Positions 42,628-52,620 of a DNA stretch of 64,000 nt are shown piece after piece. The position numbers and the translations under genes were made by a program. Position 1 is the first letter of the stretch. Each line of letters starts with the position of its first letter. The stretch is from Hyphomicrobiales bacterium (GTDB lineage: Bacteria > Pseudomonadota > Alphaproteobacteria > Rhizobiales > Rhizobiaceae): contig UCGV01000002.1 of assembly GCA_900471925.1 (NCBI GenBank), positions 305,307 to 369,306 of the forward strand, given 5' to 3'. The notes under the pieces were generated by a model that saw only the letters and a program-made list of their open reading frames with translations, was not told the origin of the DNA and searched no databases.

Positions 42628-44259
42628 TCAATGATGGAGATCGATCGGCGCCTTGTGGAAGACGTCATCGACAGGCGGAATGGCCTGACGCTCGATCATG
42701 CGCTGAACCTGCGGCAGGCCTTCGCCACGATGCAACGCGCGAAGCCGGTCGGTATTTTCGGCATCGGCCTGCGTGCGGCGCTGGTTGTGCCTGATATATT
42801 CGACCCAGGTCGGGGTATGATAGATTTCCGTCCACAGACCGGGATTCGCGAGATCGCGCATCAGCGCCCAGTTGCGGGCGCCGTCACGAATGCGGATACG
42901 GCGCCTCTCGCCCATTAGCGTCATGAATTCGGGCAGGTCTTCGTCCGCGATCTGGTAACCGACCTGGATGACGATCGGGCCGCTGCGCGGCGTGATATCG
43001 AGACCGAGAGCCGGCTCGGTAAAGCGGTTCAGCGGATCGAGATTGAGGGAGGCGAAAGCCGGCATGGAAAAGCGCAGACCCGCAACAACGCCAAGCAGCA
43101 GCACAGCAGCAGACATCAGCAATGCGTTGGAAAGACCATACCGATCCGCAACGACACCCCATAACCAGCTTCCGCCCGCGATGCCGCCGAAGGTGACGGT
43201 CTGATAAAGCGACAGAGAACGACCAACCACCCAGCGCGGTGTCGAAAGCTGGACGATGGTGTTGAAGAGAGATAGTGCCGAAACCCAGCAGGCGCCGGCA
43301 ATTAGAAGCCCGGCGGAGGTGAGCACGGCGCTGGGGCTCAGGGCGGTAATCACCGCACTGAGCGCAAAACCGGAAAAGGCCAGACGGATGATCGTCTCAC
43401 TGGATAACATTTCGCGCAACCTGGCATTCAGCACCGCACCGCCGATCGCGCCGATGCCAAAGGCACCGAGCATGAAACCGTAGGTGAGCGGCCCGCCCGA
43501 GACGAGATCGAGCGCGACAACCGGCAGCAGCGCCTGGATGGAACTTGCGCCAATCCCGAATATCAGTCCCCTCAACAATATCTTCTCGAGGTTGGGGGAC
43601 ATGGATACGTAGCGCAGGCCGGCAAAAATGGCGCTGCCGAGCGTTTCACGCGGCAGCGTCGGAGCTGGCGTGGAGGGTCGCCAGCGAAACAGCGCATAGA
43701 GAAGAGCGATATAGCTCAGCGAATTGACCGCAAAGGCAGCCGCCGCACCGGCCGCAGCGACGATGGCACCGCCGATCGCCGGACCGACACTGCGCGTGAT
43801 ATTGAAGCCCATGCTGTTCAACGTTACGGCGTCCGGCAGATCGGTGCGCGGCACCATGTCGCCGACCGAGGCCTGCCAGGAGGGATTGTTGAGCGCCGTG
43901 CCGCAGCCGATGAGAAAGGTGAAGAAGAGAAGCAGCCCCGGCGTGATCCAGCCCATGATGGCGAAGACCGTCAGCAAAACCGAGACGACGAGCATGGCGG
44001 ATTGCGCCGTCAGCATGATGCGGCGCCGGTCGTAATTGTCGGCGAGAGCGCCCGAGACCAGCGAGAACAGCATGATCGGCAATGCCGTCGAGGTCTGGAC
44101 CAGGGCGACCATATCCTCGGACGAGGTGATGACGGTCATCATCCAGGCGGCGCCGACAGCCTGGATCAGGCCGCCGAAATTCGAGGCGAGGCTGGCAAAC
44201 CAGATAGTGCGGTAGGTTTCATGCCGCAAAGGCGCAAATGTCGATGAAGTTCGGGCCAA
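42628..44259 (-). CDS. MFS exporter of the MFS_3 (EntS-like) family with a C-terminal soluble domain
   Basis: A 543-residue inner-membrane exporter. About 12 helices are followed, from residue 415 on, by a soluble domain (IVIQVGYQIADEDLPEFMTL, then WTEIYHTPTWVEYIRHNQR) that resembles antibiotic-biosynthesis monooxygenase-fold domains, an arrangement known for this family. Substrates could be siderophores or other hydrophobic compounds. I place the start at TTG 44259 behind GGGGGA rather than the longer frame from 44295. The GNAT gene follows. Confidence 0.88.
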   Translation of the reverse strand: MARTSSTFAPLRHETYRTIWFASLASNFGGLIQAVGAAWMMTVITSSEDMVALVQTSTALPIMLFSLVSGALADNYDRRRIMLTAQSAMLVVSVLLTVFAIMGWITPGLLLFFTFLIGCGTALNNPSWQASVGDMVPRTDLPDAVTLNSMGFNITRSVGPAIGGAIVAAAGAAAAFAVNSLSYIALLYALFRWRPSTPAPTLPRETLGSAIFAGLRYVSMSPNLEKILLRGLIFGIGASSIQALLPVVALDLVSGGPLTYGFMLGAFGIGAIGGAVLNARLREMLSSETIIRLAFSGFALSAVITALSPSAVLTSAGLLIAGACWVSALSLFNTIVQLSTPRWVVGRSLSLYQTVTFGGIAGGSWLWGVVADRYGLSNALLMSAAVLLLGVVAGLRFSMPAFASLNLDPLNRFTEPALGLDITPRSGPIVIQVGYQIADEDLPEFMTLMGERRRIRIRDGARNWALMRDLANPGLWTEIYHTPTWVEYIRHNQRRTQADAENTDRLRALHRGEGLPQVQRMIERQAIPPVDDVFHKAPIDLHH

Positions 44260-44371
44260 GCTTCCCCCGCTTTTATGAATGTGCCGCAACGGCAATATAT
44301 GCGGAAGATGAGCGCCCGCGATAGCTTAGCTCATGCCTGCAGGGGCAGAAGTGGTGGAATCGGCTCCTAAC

Positions 44372-44399
44372 TTGCAATTTCTGAAAAACGGGACTATAT
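44372..44399 (+). promoter_or_regulatory. housekeeping promoter of the rimP-nusA-infB operon
   Basis: TTGCAA at 44372-44377 and CTATAT at 44394-44399 with 16 bases between them match the rhizobial sigma-70 consensus well, with a C before the -35 as preferred. Transcription should start near 44406, a hundred bases before rimP and just ahead of an intrinsic terminator. Confidence 0.75.
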
Positions 44400-44426
44400 G
44401 GCACTCAAATTCTTGATCGTACGATG

Positions 44427-44457
44427 AAGAGTGGGCCGCAAGGACCCGCTCTTTTTT
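44427..44457 (+). terminator. leader terminator/attenuator ahead of rimP
   Basis: A 9-bp stem with one G-U pair (AAGAGTGGG / CCCGCTCTT) with a 9-base loop is followed by TTTTT on plus. It lies 50 bases before rimP and about 20 bases after the predicted transcription start, so it must be read through to express the operon. Confidence 0.8.
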
Positions 44458-44504
44458 ATTAGCGCGATCACCCCGAATGCCCAAAATCGCAGGGAGCGCA
44501 CCGC

Positions 44505-45113
44505 TTGTCGGATCTGACAAACGCAGACAATCAACATGAGCCGCGGCTGATTACCGAGACCGGGCTTGACCAGCGTCTTGCCGACATCATCGAACCTGTC
44601 CTCATCGACATCGGCTTCCGCCTCGTTCGTGTTCGCATGCTCAACCAGAACGGCATGACGATGCAGGTGATGGCCGAGAGGAACGACGGCACGATGACCG
44701 TGGAGGACTGCGAGCAGGTCTCCGTCGCGATTTCTCCGGTACTCGATGTGGAAGATCCGATCGATAAAGAGTATCATCTCGAAGTGTCTTCGCCGGGCAT
44801 CGACCGCCCCATGGTGCGGAAATCCGATTTCGTTCGCTGGCAGGGCCATCTCGTAAAGTGCGAAACGTCGATCATGATCGGCAATCGCAAACGCTTCCGC
44901 GGCAAGATCGTCGAAGCGGACGCCGACGGGTTTACGATCGAACGCGATCAGATTGCCTATGGCGAAGAGCAGAAGGTCAACATTCCCTTCACGGCGCTCA
45001 GCGATGCCAAACTTATTCTGACCGACGATCTGATCCGCGATGCTTTGCGCGCCGACAAGCTGGCTAAAGCGCAGGCTGCGAACCAGAATGAAGCAGCGGA
45101 CGACGAAGAATAA
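44505..45113 (+). CDS. rimP: ribosome maturation factor RimP
   Basis: A 202-residue protein for 30S subunit maturation. The N-terminal domain has [19 protein letters not shown] near residue 27, and the junction shows [14 protein letters not shown] near 91, the family signature. An SH3-like C-terminal domain follows, then an acidic tail. TTG 44505 is the start, eight bases after AGGGAG. It heads the rimP-nusA-ylxR-infB-rbfA-truB block, found in the same order in most bacteria. Confidence 0.95.
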   Translation: MSDLTNADNQHEPRLITETGLDQRLADIIEPVLIDIGFRLVRVRMLNQNGMTMQVMAERNDGTMTVEDCEQVSVAISPVLDVEDPIDKEYHLEVSSPGIDRPMVRKSDFVRWQGHLVKCETSIMIGNRKRFRGKIVEADADGFTIERDQIAYGEEQKVNIPFTALSDAKLILTDDLIRDALRADKLAKAQAANQNEAADDEE

Positions 45114-45173
45114 CCGATCAACGCAACCTCCAGGGACGGGAACCCGGGTAGTCAAGGACGGAGAAACAGAACA

Positions 45174-46778
45174 ATGGCAGTCAGTGCAAACCGGCTCGAA
45201 CTTCTGCAGATCGCAGATGCAGTGGCGCGCGAAAAGGTCATCGACCGTGAGATCGTGCTTGCCGCGATGGCCGATGCCATCCAGAAGGCAGCGCGTTCCC
45301 GTTACGGTACCGAATCCAATATCCGCGCCGACATCAACCCGAAGACCGGTGAAATTCGCCTGCAGCGCCTGCTTGAAGTCGTCGAGAAGGCTGAAGACTA
45401 TTCCACGCAGATCCCGCTGGAGCTGGCCCGCGACCGCAACCCGGACGCCGCTATCGGCGACTTCATCGCCGATCCGCTGCCGCCGATGGATTTCGGCCGT
45501 ATCGCCGCGCAGTCCGCAAAGCAGGTGATCGTTCAGAAGGTGCGCGAAGCCGAGCGTGACCGCCAGTTCGACGAATTCAAGGATCGCGTCGGCGAAATCG
45601 TCAACGGCACGGTCAAGCGCGTCGAATATGGCAACGTCATCGTCGATCTCGGCCGCGGTGAAGGCATCATCCGCCGCGATGAAATGATCCCGCGCGAAAA
45701 CGTGCGCTATGGCGATCGTGTCCGTGCGTACGTATATGATGTCCGCCGCGAGCAGCGCGGCCCGCAGATCTTCCTGTCGCGTACGCATCCGCAGTTCATG
45801 GTGAAGCTCTTCACCATGGAAGTGCCGGAAATTTACGATGGCATCATCCAGGTGAAGTCGGTCGCCCGCGATCCGGGCTCGCGCGCCAAGATCGCCGTAA
45901 TCTCGAACGACAGTTCGATCGATCCGGTCGGCGCCTGCGTCGGTATGCGTGGTTCGCGCGTTCAGGCCGTCGTCGGCGAACTTCAGGGCGAGAAGATCGA
46001 CATCATTCCCTGGTCGCAGGACCCGGCGACCTTCGTCGTCAACGCCCTGCAGCCGGCTGAAGTCGCCAAGGTCGTTCTCGACGAAGACGCAGAACGCATC
46101 GAAGTGGTCGTTCCGGACGAGCAGCTTTCGCTCGCCATCGGCCGCCGCGGTCAGAATGTCCGCCTTGCTTCGCAGCTGACGGGCTGGGACATCGACATCA
46201 TGACGGAAGCGGAAGAATCCGAGCGCCGTCAGAAGGAATTCAACGAGCGTACCAACCTCTTCATGGACGCGCTCGACGTCGACGAGATGGTCGGCCAGGT
46301 TCTCGCTTCGGAAGGCTTCGCGGCCGTCGAAGAGCTGGCTTATGTCGATCTCGACGAAATCTCCTCGATCGACGGTTTCGACGAAGACACCGCACAGGAA
46401 ATCCAGACCCGTGCGCGTGAATTCCTCGAGAAACTCGAGGCCGAAATGGACGAGAAGCGCAAGGCGCTCGGCGTCACCGACGAACTGCGCCAGATCGACG
46501 GCATGACTGCCCAGATGATGGTCGCGCTCGGCGAGGACGGCATCAAGACGATCGAGGACTTCGCCGGCTGCGCCGCTGACGACCTCGTCGGCTGGACTGA
46601 ACGCAAGAACGGCGAAACCAAGAAGTTCGAGGGTCTGTTCTCGAAGTTCGATGTTTCGCGCGTCGAGGCTGAACAGATGGTCGTGCAGGCCCGCCTGCTC
46701 GCCGGCTGGATCACCGAGGAAGACCTTGCAAAGGAAGCTGAAACCGTTGAGGCCGATGCTGCCGAGCAGGACGCATAA
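45174..46778 (+). CDS. nusA: transcription termination/antitermination protein NusA
   Basis: A 534-residue RNA-polymerase-binding factor. The N-terminal domain (1-125) binds polymerase. S1 (about 135-200), KH1 and KH2 (about 200-345; VGACVGMRGSRVQAVVGELQ, then LAIGRRGQNVRLA) bind RNA. The C-terminus holds two acidic helix-hairpin repeats (VLASEGFAAVEELAYVD, DGIKTIEDFAGCAADDL). NusA could act on the terminator in its own operon leader. The next gene starts inside its stop codon. Confidence 0.97.
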   Translation: MAVSANRLELLQIADAVAREKVIDREIVLAAMADAIQKAARSRYGTESNIRADINPKTGEIRLQRLLEVVEKAEDYSTQIPLELARDRNPDAAIGDFIADPLPPMDFGRIAAQSAKQVIVQKVREAERDRQFDEFKDRVGEIVNGTVKRVEYGNVIVDLGRGEGIIRRDEMIPRENVRYGDRVRAYVYDVRREQRGPQIFLSRTHPQFMVKLFTMEVPEIYDGIIQVKSVARDPGSRAKIAVISNDSSIDPVGACVGMRGSRVQAVVGELQGEKIDIIPWSQDPATFVVNALQPAEVAKVVLDEDAERIEVVVPDEQLSLAIGRRGQNVRLASQLTGWDIDIMTEAEESERRQKEFNERTNLFMDALDVDEMVGQVLASEGFAAVEELAYVDLDEISSIDGFDEDTAQEIQTRAREFLEKLEAEMDEKRKALGVTDELRQIDGMTAQMMVALGEDGIKTIEDFAGCAADDLVGWTERKNGETKKFEGLFSKFDVSRVEAEQMVVQARLLAGWITEEDLAKEAETVEADAAEQDA

Positions 46779-47464
46779 TGACGGCGACGCCGGACACATC
46801 TCCTGAGGACGACGATCTTGCAGGTTACGACGTGAACGGCCGCATGTGCATCGCAACCCGCGAAAGCGGATCGCCTGATGAGCTGATCCGCTTCGTGGCC
46901 GCCCCAGACGGGACGGTGGTGCCGGACCTGAAGCGCGAGCTGCCGGGACGCGGCTGCTGGGTGAAGATGGACCGGTCGCTGGTCGAAAGGGCGGTGGCGA
47001 AGAAACTCTTCGCCCGCGCCCTCAAGGCCGATGTGAAGGCTGCCGAAGACCTCGGCGAGCGTGTGGAGCGGCTGCTTCTGCAGCAACTCCTGCAGATGAT
47101 GAACATGGCGCGCAAGGCGGGCCAACTCGTCATCGGCTCAGCCAAGGTGGATGCCGCAATTCGCAGCGGGGCTGCACTGGCGGTGTTCCATTCGACGGAT
47201 GCGGCCGCCGATGGCGTGAGAAAAATAGACCAGGCCCGCAAGGCCTGGCACCTCGGAATGGAAACCGAGGAGGAAATACCTTCCTTCCGTCTCTTCTCGG
47301 AGAGCGAAATGGAAGGGGTGATGGGCCAGAATGCTTTTATCCATGCTGCAGTGCTTGCAGGGCAGGCGGGTGAGGGTGTAGTGAAGCGCGCAAAGATGCT
47401 CGAACAGTACCGTATCGGCGGTCAGTCCCGGGCACCGGGCGGCGCTGGCCAGCAAAAACAATGA
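46778..47464 (+). CDS. YlxR/L7Ae-like RNA-binding protein
   Basis: A 228-residue fusion. The N-terminal YlxR (DUF448) domain (about 15-90) shows RMCIATRESGSPDELIRFV and PGRGCWV. An L7Ae/YlxQ-like domain (about 100-190) shows MNMARKAGQLVIGSAKVDAA. In many Gram-positive bacteria these are two separate genes between nusA and infB; here they are one chain, as in other alphaproteobacteria. It probably binds rRNA or RNase P RNA. It overlaps nusA by one base. Confidence 0.92.
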   Translation: MTATPDTSPEDDDLAGYDVNGRMCIATRESGSPDELIRFVAAPDGTVVPDLKRELPGRGCWVKMDRSLVERAVAKKLFARALKADVKAAEDLGERVERLLLQQLLQMMNMARKAGQLVIGSAKVDAAIRSGAALAVFHSTDAAADGVRKIDQARKAWHLGMETEEEIPSFRLFSESEMEGVMGQNAFIHAAVLAGQAGEGVVKRAKMLEQYRIGGQSRAPGGAGQQKQ

Positions 47465-47566
47465 TGCGGTCACCGGCGGAAGCCGGCCGCAATATCATTG
47501 ATCGATTGTATGTGATTGACAGGGTCTGATGGCTTCATCGTTCCCTGTCCGAAGGAACGGGAACGA

Positions 47567-50395
47567 ATGACCGACAGCAACGACGACAAGACAATCAGCG
47601 TAACGGGGAAGAAGACCCTCACCCTGAAACCATCAGGGATGAGCCAGGGTACCGTTCGCCAGGATATGGGCCGTGGTCGCACCAAGGCGGTTGTCGTCGA
47701 GACCCGCAAGCGTCGCCCAATGCGCCCCGAAGACGAAAAACCGGTTACGCCGCCTCCGGCAGCAGCAGCTCCGGTGCGCGCGCCTGAACCGGCGCCGACA
47801 CCGGCACCGGCACCCGTTCAGGCTCGCCCACAGCAGCCGGCCCCGGCCGCAGCAGCGCCGGGTGCACAACGTGCTCACCAGCCCGGCGGCCAGAACAACC
47901 AGCGCCCGCAGCATTCAAACCAGCGCCCGCAGCAGCAGACCAACCAGCGCCCGCAGCAGTCCTATCAGCCGCAGCGCCAGCAGGATCGTCCGCGCCCTGT
48001 CGTGCTGAACCATCTTTCGCCCGAGGAAATGGACGCCCGCCGCCGCGCGCTTGCCGAAGCGCAGGCCCGTGACGCACAGGATGCCATCCGCCGCGCCGAG
48101 GAAGAAAAGCGTCGTGCCGTCGAAGAGGCCGCGCGTCAGGCTGCCGAAGCGGAAGAAGCAAAGCTGCGCGCCGCCGAAGAAGCTGTGCGCCAGGCCGAAG
48201 CCGCAGCTGCGGCAGCCGCCGCAGCGCAGGCACCGGCAGCTGCCGCTCCTGTCGCCGAAACGCCGCGTCCGCAGCAGGCCGCACCGGCATCCGCACCGGC
48301 CGCACGCCGTCCGGACGCTGCTCCTTCGCCCACGACAGCCCGGCCCGCACCCGGCGCGCCACCGGCTGGGGTCCGTGGCCGCCGCCAGGAAGGCGAGGAT
48401 GATGATCGCGGTGCTTCGCGCAGCGGTCCGGTTCGCGGTCGTCCGGTTCGTCCGGAGCCCGCAAAGCCTGTGACGACCCGCCCGAAGAGCGAGGAAGATC
48501 GCCGCCGCGGCAAGCTGACTGTCACCACGGCAAACGTGGATGACGACGGTAACGCCCGTGGACGCTCGCTTTCGGCTATGCGCCGCAGGCAGGAAAAATT
48601 CCGCCGCAGCCAGATGCAGGAAACGCGCGAAAAGATCACTCGCGAGGTCCAGCTGCCGGAAACCATCACCATTCAGGAACTGTCACAGCGCATGTCCGAA
48701 CGTGCCGTTGACGTCATCAAGTACCTGATGAAGGAAGGCCAGATGATGAAGCCGGGCGACGTCATCGACGCCGACCTCGCAGAACTCATCGCCAGCGAAT
48801 TCGGCCATACTGTCAGACGCGTATCCGAATCCGACGTCGAACTCGGTATCTTCAACGTGTCCGACGAGCAGGGTGAGCTGGTTTCCCGTCCGCCTGTCGT
48901 CACCATCATGGGTCACGTCGACCACGGCAAGACTTCGCTGCTCGACGCTATCCGCCATGCCAACGTGGTCTCCGGCGAAGCCGGCGGCATCACGCAGCAT
49001 ATCGGCGCCTATCAGGTGGAACAGAACGGCCAGAAGATCACCTTCATCGACACTCCCGGCCACGCAGCCTTTACGGCGATGCGTGCCCGCGGTGCGCAGG
49101 CTACCGATATCGCGATCCTGGTGGTCGCGGCTGACGATAGCGTGATGCCGCAGACGATCGAATCCATCAACCACGCCAAGGCGGCGGGTGTTCCGATCAT
49201 CGTGGCGATCAACAAGGTCGATAAGCACGAGGCTGATCCGCAGAAGGTTCGCAACCAGCTTCTGCAGCACGAAGTCTTCGTGGAATCGATGGGCGGTGAA
49301 GTTCTCGACGTCGAAGTTTCGGCCAAGACCGGCAAGAACCTCGACAAGCTTCTCGAGGCTATCCTGCTGCAGGCAGAAATTCTCGATCTGAAGGCCAATC
49401 CGAACAGGACGGCTGAAGGTACTGTCATCGAAGCCCAGCTCGACCGCGGTCGTGGTGCGGTTGCGACAGTGCTTGTCCAGAAGGGTACCTTGCGTCCGGG
49501 TCAGATCATCGTTGCCGGCGACGTCTGGGGCCGCGTACGCGCCCTGGTCACAGACAAGGGCGACCATGTTAAGGAAGCCAGCCCGGCAACCCCGGTCGAG
49601 GTTCTCGGTCTTTCCGGAACGCCGCAGGCAGGCGACAAGTTTGCCGTCGTCGAGAATGAGAGCCGCGCCCGCGAAATCTCGGAATATCGTCAGCGTCTCG
49701 CCCGCGACAAGGCGGCTGCCCGCCTGTCGGGACAGCGCGGTTCGCTGGAACAGATGATGACGCAGCTCCAGGCCACCGGCGTGAAGGAATTCCCGCTGGT
49801 CATCAAGGGCGATGTGCAGGGCTCGATCGAAGCGATTGCCGGCGCATTGGACAAGCTCGGTACCGACGAGGTTCGTGCCCGCATCGTTCATTCGGGCGCA
49901 GGCGGTATCACCGAGTCCGACATCTCGCTTGCCGAAGCATCGAACGCTGCCATCATCGGCTTCAACGTGCGTGCGAATGCGCAGGCGCGTCAGTTCGCCG
50001 AACGCGAGGGGATCGAGATCCGCTACTACAACATCATCTACGACCTCGTGGATGACGTGAAGGCAGCGATGTCGGGTCTTCTTTCGCCGGAGCGTCGCGA
50101 GACCTTCATCGGCAACGCCGAGATCCTGGAAGTATTCAACATCACCAAGGTCGGCAAGGTCGCGGGTTGCCGCGTCGTCGAAGGCAAGGTCGAGCGTGGC
50201 GCGGGTGTCCGCCTCATCCGCGACAACGTCGTCGTGCACGAAGGCAAGCTCAAGACCCTCAAGCGCTTCAAGGACGAAGTCTCTGAAGTACCGATGGGCC
50301 AGGAGTGCGGCATGGCCTTCGAGAATTACGAAGACATGCGCGTCGGCGACGTCATCGAGTGCTTCCGCGTCGAGCACATCACGCGCACGCTCTGA
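47567..50395 (+). CDS. infB: translation initiation factor IF-2
   Basis: A 942-residue GTPase that places initiator tRNA on the 30S subunit. The N-terminal third is low-complexity: Pro/Ala/Gln-rich with NQRPQ repeats (near 105-135), then charged coiled-coil (about 145-215). The IF2_N domain has [20 protein letters not shown] near 365. The G domain shows GHVDHGKTS near 446, DTPGHAAF and NKVDK. ATG 47567 follows GAAGGAACGGGAACGA; the upstream frame is open but has no ribosome site. rbfA follows after an 11-bp hairpin. Confidence 0.97.
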   Translation: MTDSNDDKTISVTGKKTLTLKPSGMSQGTVRQDMGRGRTKAVVVETRKRRPMRPEDEKPVTPPPAAAAPVRAPEPAPTPAPAPVQARPQQPAPAAAAPGAQRAHQPGGQNNQRPQHSNQRPQQQTNQRPQQSYQPQRQQDRPRPVVLNHLSPEEMDARRRALAEAQARDAQDAIRRAEEEKRRAVEEAARQAAEAEEAKLRAAEEAVRQAEAAAAAAAAAQAPAAAAPVAETPRPQQAAPASAPAARRPDAAPSPTTARPAPGAPPAGVRGRRQEGEDDDRGASRSGPVRGRPVRPEPAKPVTTRPKSEEDRRRGKLTVTTANVDDDGNARGRSLSAMRRRQEKFRRSQMQETREKITREVQLPETITIQELSQRMSERAVDVIKYLMKEGQMMKPGDVIDADLAELIASEFGHTVRRVSESDVELGIFNVSDEQGELVSRPPVVTIMGHVDHGKTSLLDAIRHANVVSGEAGGITQHIGAYQVEQNGQKITFIDTPGHAAFTAMRARGAQATDIAILVVAADDSVMPQTIESINHAKAAGVPIIVAINKVDKHEADPQKVRNQLLQHEVFVESMGGEVLDVEVSAKTGKNLDKLLEAILLQAEILDLKANPNRTAEGTVIEAQLDRGRGAVATVLVQKGTLRPGQIIVAGDVWGRVRALVTDKGDHVKEASPATPVEVLGLSGTPQAGDKFAVVENESRAREISEYRQRLARDKAAARLSGQRGSLEQMMTQLQATGVKEFPLVIKGDVQGSIEAIAGALDKLGTDEVRARIVHSGAGGITESDISLAEASNAAIIGFNVRANAQARQFAEREGIEIRYYNIIYDLVDDVKAAMSGLLSPERRETFIGNAEILEVFNITKVGKVAGCRVVEGKVERGAGVRLIRDNVVVHEGKLKTLKRFKDEVSEVPMGQECGMAFENYEDMRVGDVIECFRVEHITRTL

Positions 50396-50420
50396 TCGGG
50401 CGACGATTGAAATCTTTGGA

Positions 50421-50450
50421 CGGGCGCCGGATGATCCAGTCCGGCGCCCG
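50421..50450 (+). terminator. hairpin between infB and rbfA
   Basis: An 11-bp perfect stem (CGGGCGCCGGA / TCCGGCGCCCG) with an 8-base loop has no T tract after it. It is more likely a processing or stability element within the operon than a full stop. Confidence 0.55.
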
Positions 50451-50471
50451 ATCCGTTTGGGATAAAGAACA

Positions 50472-50873
50472 ATGGCAACAAGACCCACAACCTCGGCACC
50501 TTCGCAGCGTATGCTGCGCGTCGGCGAACAGGTTCGCGCAGCGATCACCCAGGTGCTGCAGCGCGGCGAAGTGCGCGACGACATCATCGAGGCGACCGTG
50601 ATTTCGATCTCCGAAGTGCGCATGTCGCCCGACCTCAAGATCGCGACCGCCTACGTGACGCCGCTCGGCGTCTCCGACCACAGCGTCGTCATCGGCGCGC
50701 TGAACCGCAACGCGAAGTTTATCCGCGGCCGGCTCGGGCCGCAGCTCAGGCAGATGAAGTACATGCCGGAGGTGCGTTTCCGCGATGATACGAGCTTCGA
50801 CAATTACAAGAAGATCGACGACCTGCTGCGCTCGCCCGAGGTGAGCCGCGATCTCGACAACGACGAAGAATAA
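50472..50873 (+). CDS. rbfA: 30S ribosome-binding factor RbfA
   Basis: A 133-residue KH-fold protein needed for late 30S maturation, binding near helix 1 of 16S r[23 protein letters not shown] near the start and [18 protein letters not shown] near residue 48 match the family, as does the end [20 protein letters not shown]. It works with RimP encoded upstream. truB begins 12 bases later. Confidence 0.95.
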   Translation: MATRPTTSAPSQRMLRVGEQVRAAITQVLQRGEVRDDIIEATVISISEVRMSPDLKIATAYVTPLGVSDHSVVIGALNRNAKFIRGRLGPQLRQMKYMPEVRFRDDTSFDNYKKIDDLLRSPEVSRDLDNDEE

Positions 50874-50885
50874 CAGAAGAGACTG

Positions 50886-51818
50886 ATGTCCAAACCACGC
50901 AAACCCAAGGGCCGCCCGATTTCGGGCTGGCTGATCCTCGACAAGCCGGTGGATTTCGGCTCGACGGAAGCCGTTTCCAAGATCAAGTGGCTCTTCAAGG
51001 CGCAGAAATGCGGCCATGCCGGCACGCTTGACCCACTCGCATCCGGCATGCTGCCGATCGCGCTCGGCGATGCCACCAAGACCGTTCCCTATGTCATGGA
51101 TGGCCGCAAGATCTATGAGTTTACCGTGACCTGGGGTGAAGAACGGGCAACCGACGACCTCGAGGGCGAGGTGACGCAGAGTTCCGACAAGCGCCCGAGC
51201 GAGCAGCAGATTCGCGATATCCTGGCGAGTTATATCGGCACGATCAACCAGGTACCGCCGCAGTTTTCCGCCATCAAGATTTCGGGCGAACGCGCCTACG
51301 ATCTGGCGCGTGAAGGCGAGACGGTCGAGATCCCCTCGCGTGAAGTCGAAGTTCATCGCCTGACACTTCTCGCCTGCCCGGATGCCAATACGGCACATTT
51401 CGAGGTGGAATGCGGCAAGGGTACCTATGTGCGCGCGCTTGCGCGCGATTTCGGCCGTGAGCTCGGCTGCTACGGCCATATTTCCGGCCTACGCCGCAGC
51501 TTTGTCGCTCCCTTCGCGGAAGAGACGATGGTGCCGCTTGCAAAGCTCACCGCGCTGGAAGAAATCGAGGACATGGACGAGCGCCTCGCCGCGCTCGACG
51601 CGCTGCTGATCGATACATGTGAAGCGCTGTCGGCCCTGCCCCATCTCATCATCAGCGATGACCAGGCCTACAGGCTGAAGATGGGCAATCCGATCCTCGT
51701 GCGCGGCCGCGATGCGCCAGTTGCCGAGAGCGAAGCCTATGCGACGGCGCGCGGCAGACTGATCGCGATCGGCGAAATCGGCCAGGGCGAATTCCGGCCC
51801 AAGCGCGTTTTCGCCTGA
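50886..51818 (+). CDS. truB: tRNA pseudouridine-55 synthase TruB
   Basis: A 310-residue enzyme that makes pseudouridine at position 55 in the T loop of tRNAs. [17 protein letters not shown] opens the catalytic domain, and [20 protein letters not shown] near residue 44 carries the catalytic aspartate. Motif [17 protein letters not shown] lies near 178. A short C-terminal PUA-like part follows. It is last in the rimP-truB run; rpsO follows 200 bases on, probably with its own promoter. Confidence 0.96.
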   Translation: MSKPRKPKGRPISGWLILDKPVDFGSTEAVSKIKWLFKAQKCGHAGTLDPLASGMLPIALGDATKTVPYVMDGRKIYEFTVTWGEERATDDLEGEVTQSSDKRPSEQQIRDILASYIGTINQVPPQFSAIKISGERAYDLAREGETVEIPSREVEVHRLTLLACPDANTAHFEVECGKGTYVRALARDFGRELGCYGHISGLRRSFVAPFAEETMVPLAKLTALEEIEDMDERLAALDALLIDTCEALSALPHLIISDDQAYRLKMGNPILVRGRDAPVAESEAYATARGRLIAIGEIGQGEFRPKRVFA

Positions 51819-52018
51819 CGGCGGCAACAGGAGACGACGATCCGGGTCGTCGGGGCGGACGCTGAAAACCCGCCGCGAGGCCCCCTCTTTCCATTGCTGC
51901 TTATTTGGTTTATAGGCAGCGCCAGCATAGGGGCTATCCCCGATTGCATTCGCGGCCAATGCTGGACGACATCCCGGCTTTTGGCGACTTTAATTCCTCT
52001 CATAGAAAGGATTGTCCG

Positions 52019-52288
52019 ATGTCGATCACTGCTGAGCGCAAGGCTGCGCTGATCAAGGAATACGCGACCGCCGAAGGCGATACCGGTTCCCCGGAAGTCC
52101 AGGTTGCGATCCTCACCGAGCGCATCAACAACCTGACCGAACACTTCAAGGACCACAAGAAGGATAACCATTCCCGCCGTGGTCTGCTGACGCTCGTTTC
52201 CAGCCGCCGCTCGCTTCTTGATTACCTCAAGAAGAAGGACGAAGGCCGCTACACCAAGCTGATCACCGGCCTGGGTATCCGCCGCTAA
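52019..52288 (+). CDS. rpsO: 30S ribosomal protein S15
   Basis: An 89-residue primary rRNA-binding protein of the 30S platform. [20 protein letters not shown] near residue 22 and [20 protein letters not shown] near 41 are diagnostic. ATG 52019 has AGAAAGGA upstream. A strong terminator follows the stop. rpsO-pnp adjacency is conserved in proteobacteria, where S15 represses its own translation through the mRNA leader; the 200-base leader here could hold such a site. Confidence 0.98.
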   Translation: MSITAERKAALIKEYATAEGDTGSPEVQVAILTERINNLTEHFKDHKKDNHSRRGLLTLVSSRRSLLDYLKKKDEGRYTKLITGLGIRR

Positions 52289-52294
52289 TCATTT

Positions 52295-52330
52295 TTCGGC
52301 GGGCGAAGCATTTCGCCCGCCGAATGTTTT
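52295..52330 (+). terminator. intrinsic terminator of rpsO
   Basis: A 13-bp perfect stem (TTCGGCGGGCGAA / TTCGCCCGCCGAA) with loop GCAT is followed by TGTTTTTC, six bases after the rpsO stop. Confidence 0.9.
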
Positions 52331-52390
52331 TCGGGAGTACGTCTCCCAGTGACATTTTCCAGGTGCGCGCTATCTGCGTGGTGGAAAGAC

Positions 52391-52490
52391 GGCAGGCCCG
52401 GATGGGCCGGATCTGCCAGACCAACCGTTGACCTGTCATGGGGCAGGATTGCCGGATGCTTTTGGCCAGAGCTTTAAAAGAGCTTTGGCC
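52391..52490 (+). promoter_or_regulatory. structured 5' leader of pnp, two hairpins
   Basis: Two stable stems lie in the 332-base rpsO-pnp gap. One is at 52391-52417, with GGCAGG and CCGG arms paired around ATGGG and one A-C mismatch. The other is at 52464-52490: 12 bp with two G-U pairs, GGCCAGAGCTTT against AAGAGCTTTGGCC arms. In enterobacteria, RNase III cuts a pnp leader stem and PNPase then represses itself. The same logic here is inference. Confidence 0.55.
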
Positions 52491-52620
52491 CGGTTTCCTT
52501 CGAAGGATGCCGTCCGTTCAAAGCTTCCCGTTGTCTTGCCCGTGATACGTCACACTGATTGTGGCCGGCCTGCGCTGCTCCCCACGGAGACGGCGCGTTG
52601 GCTGCATTGAAGGACAAGAC

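Noticed and set aside
44394..46856. An 820-codon minus-strand frame opposite rimP and nusA
   Set aside because: It runs through three conserved plus-strand genes and has no recognisable motif; long antisense frames are common at this GC content.
48683..50638. A 651-codon minus-strand frame opposite infB
   Set aside because: Shadow of the IF-2 GTPase region; no motif and no ribosome site.
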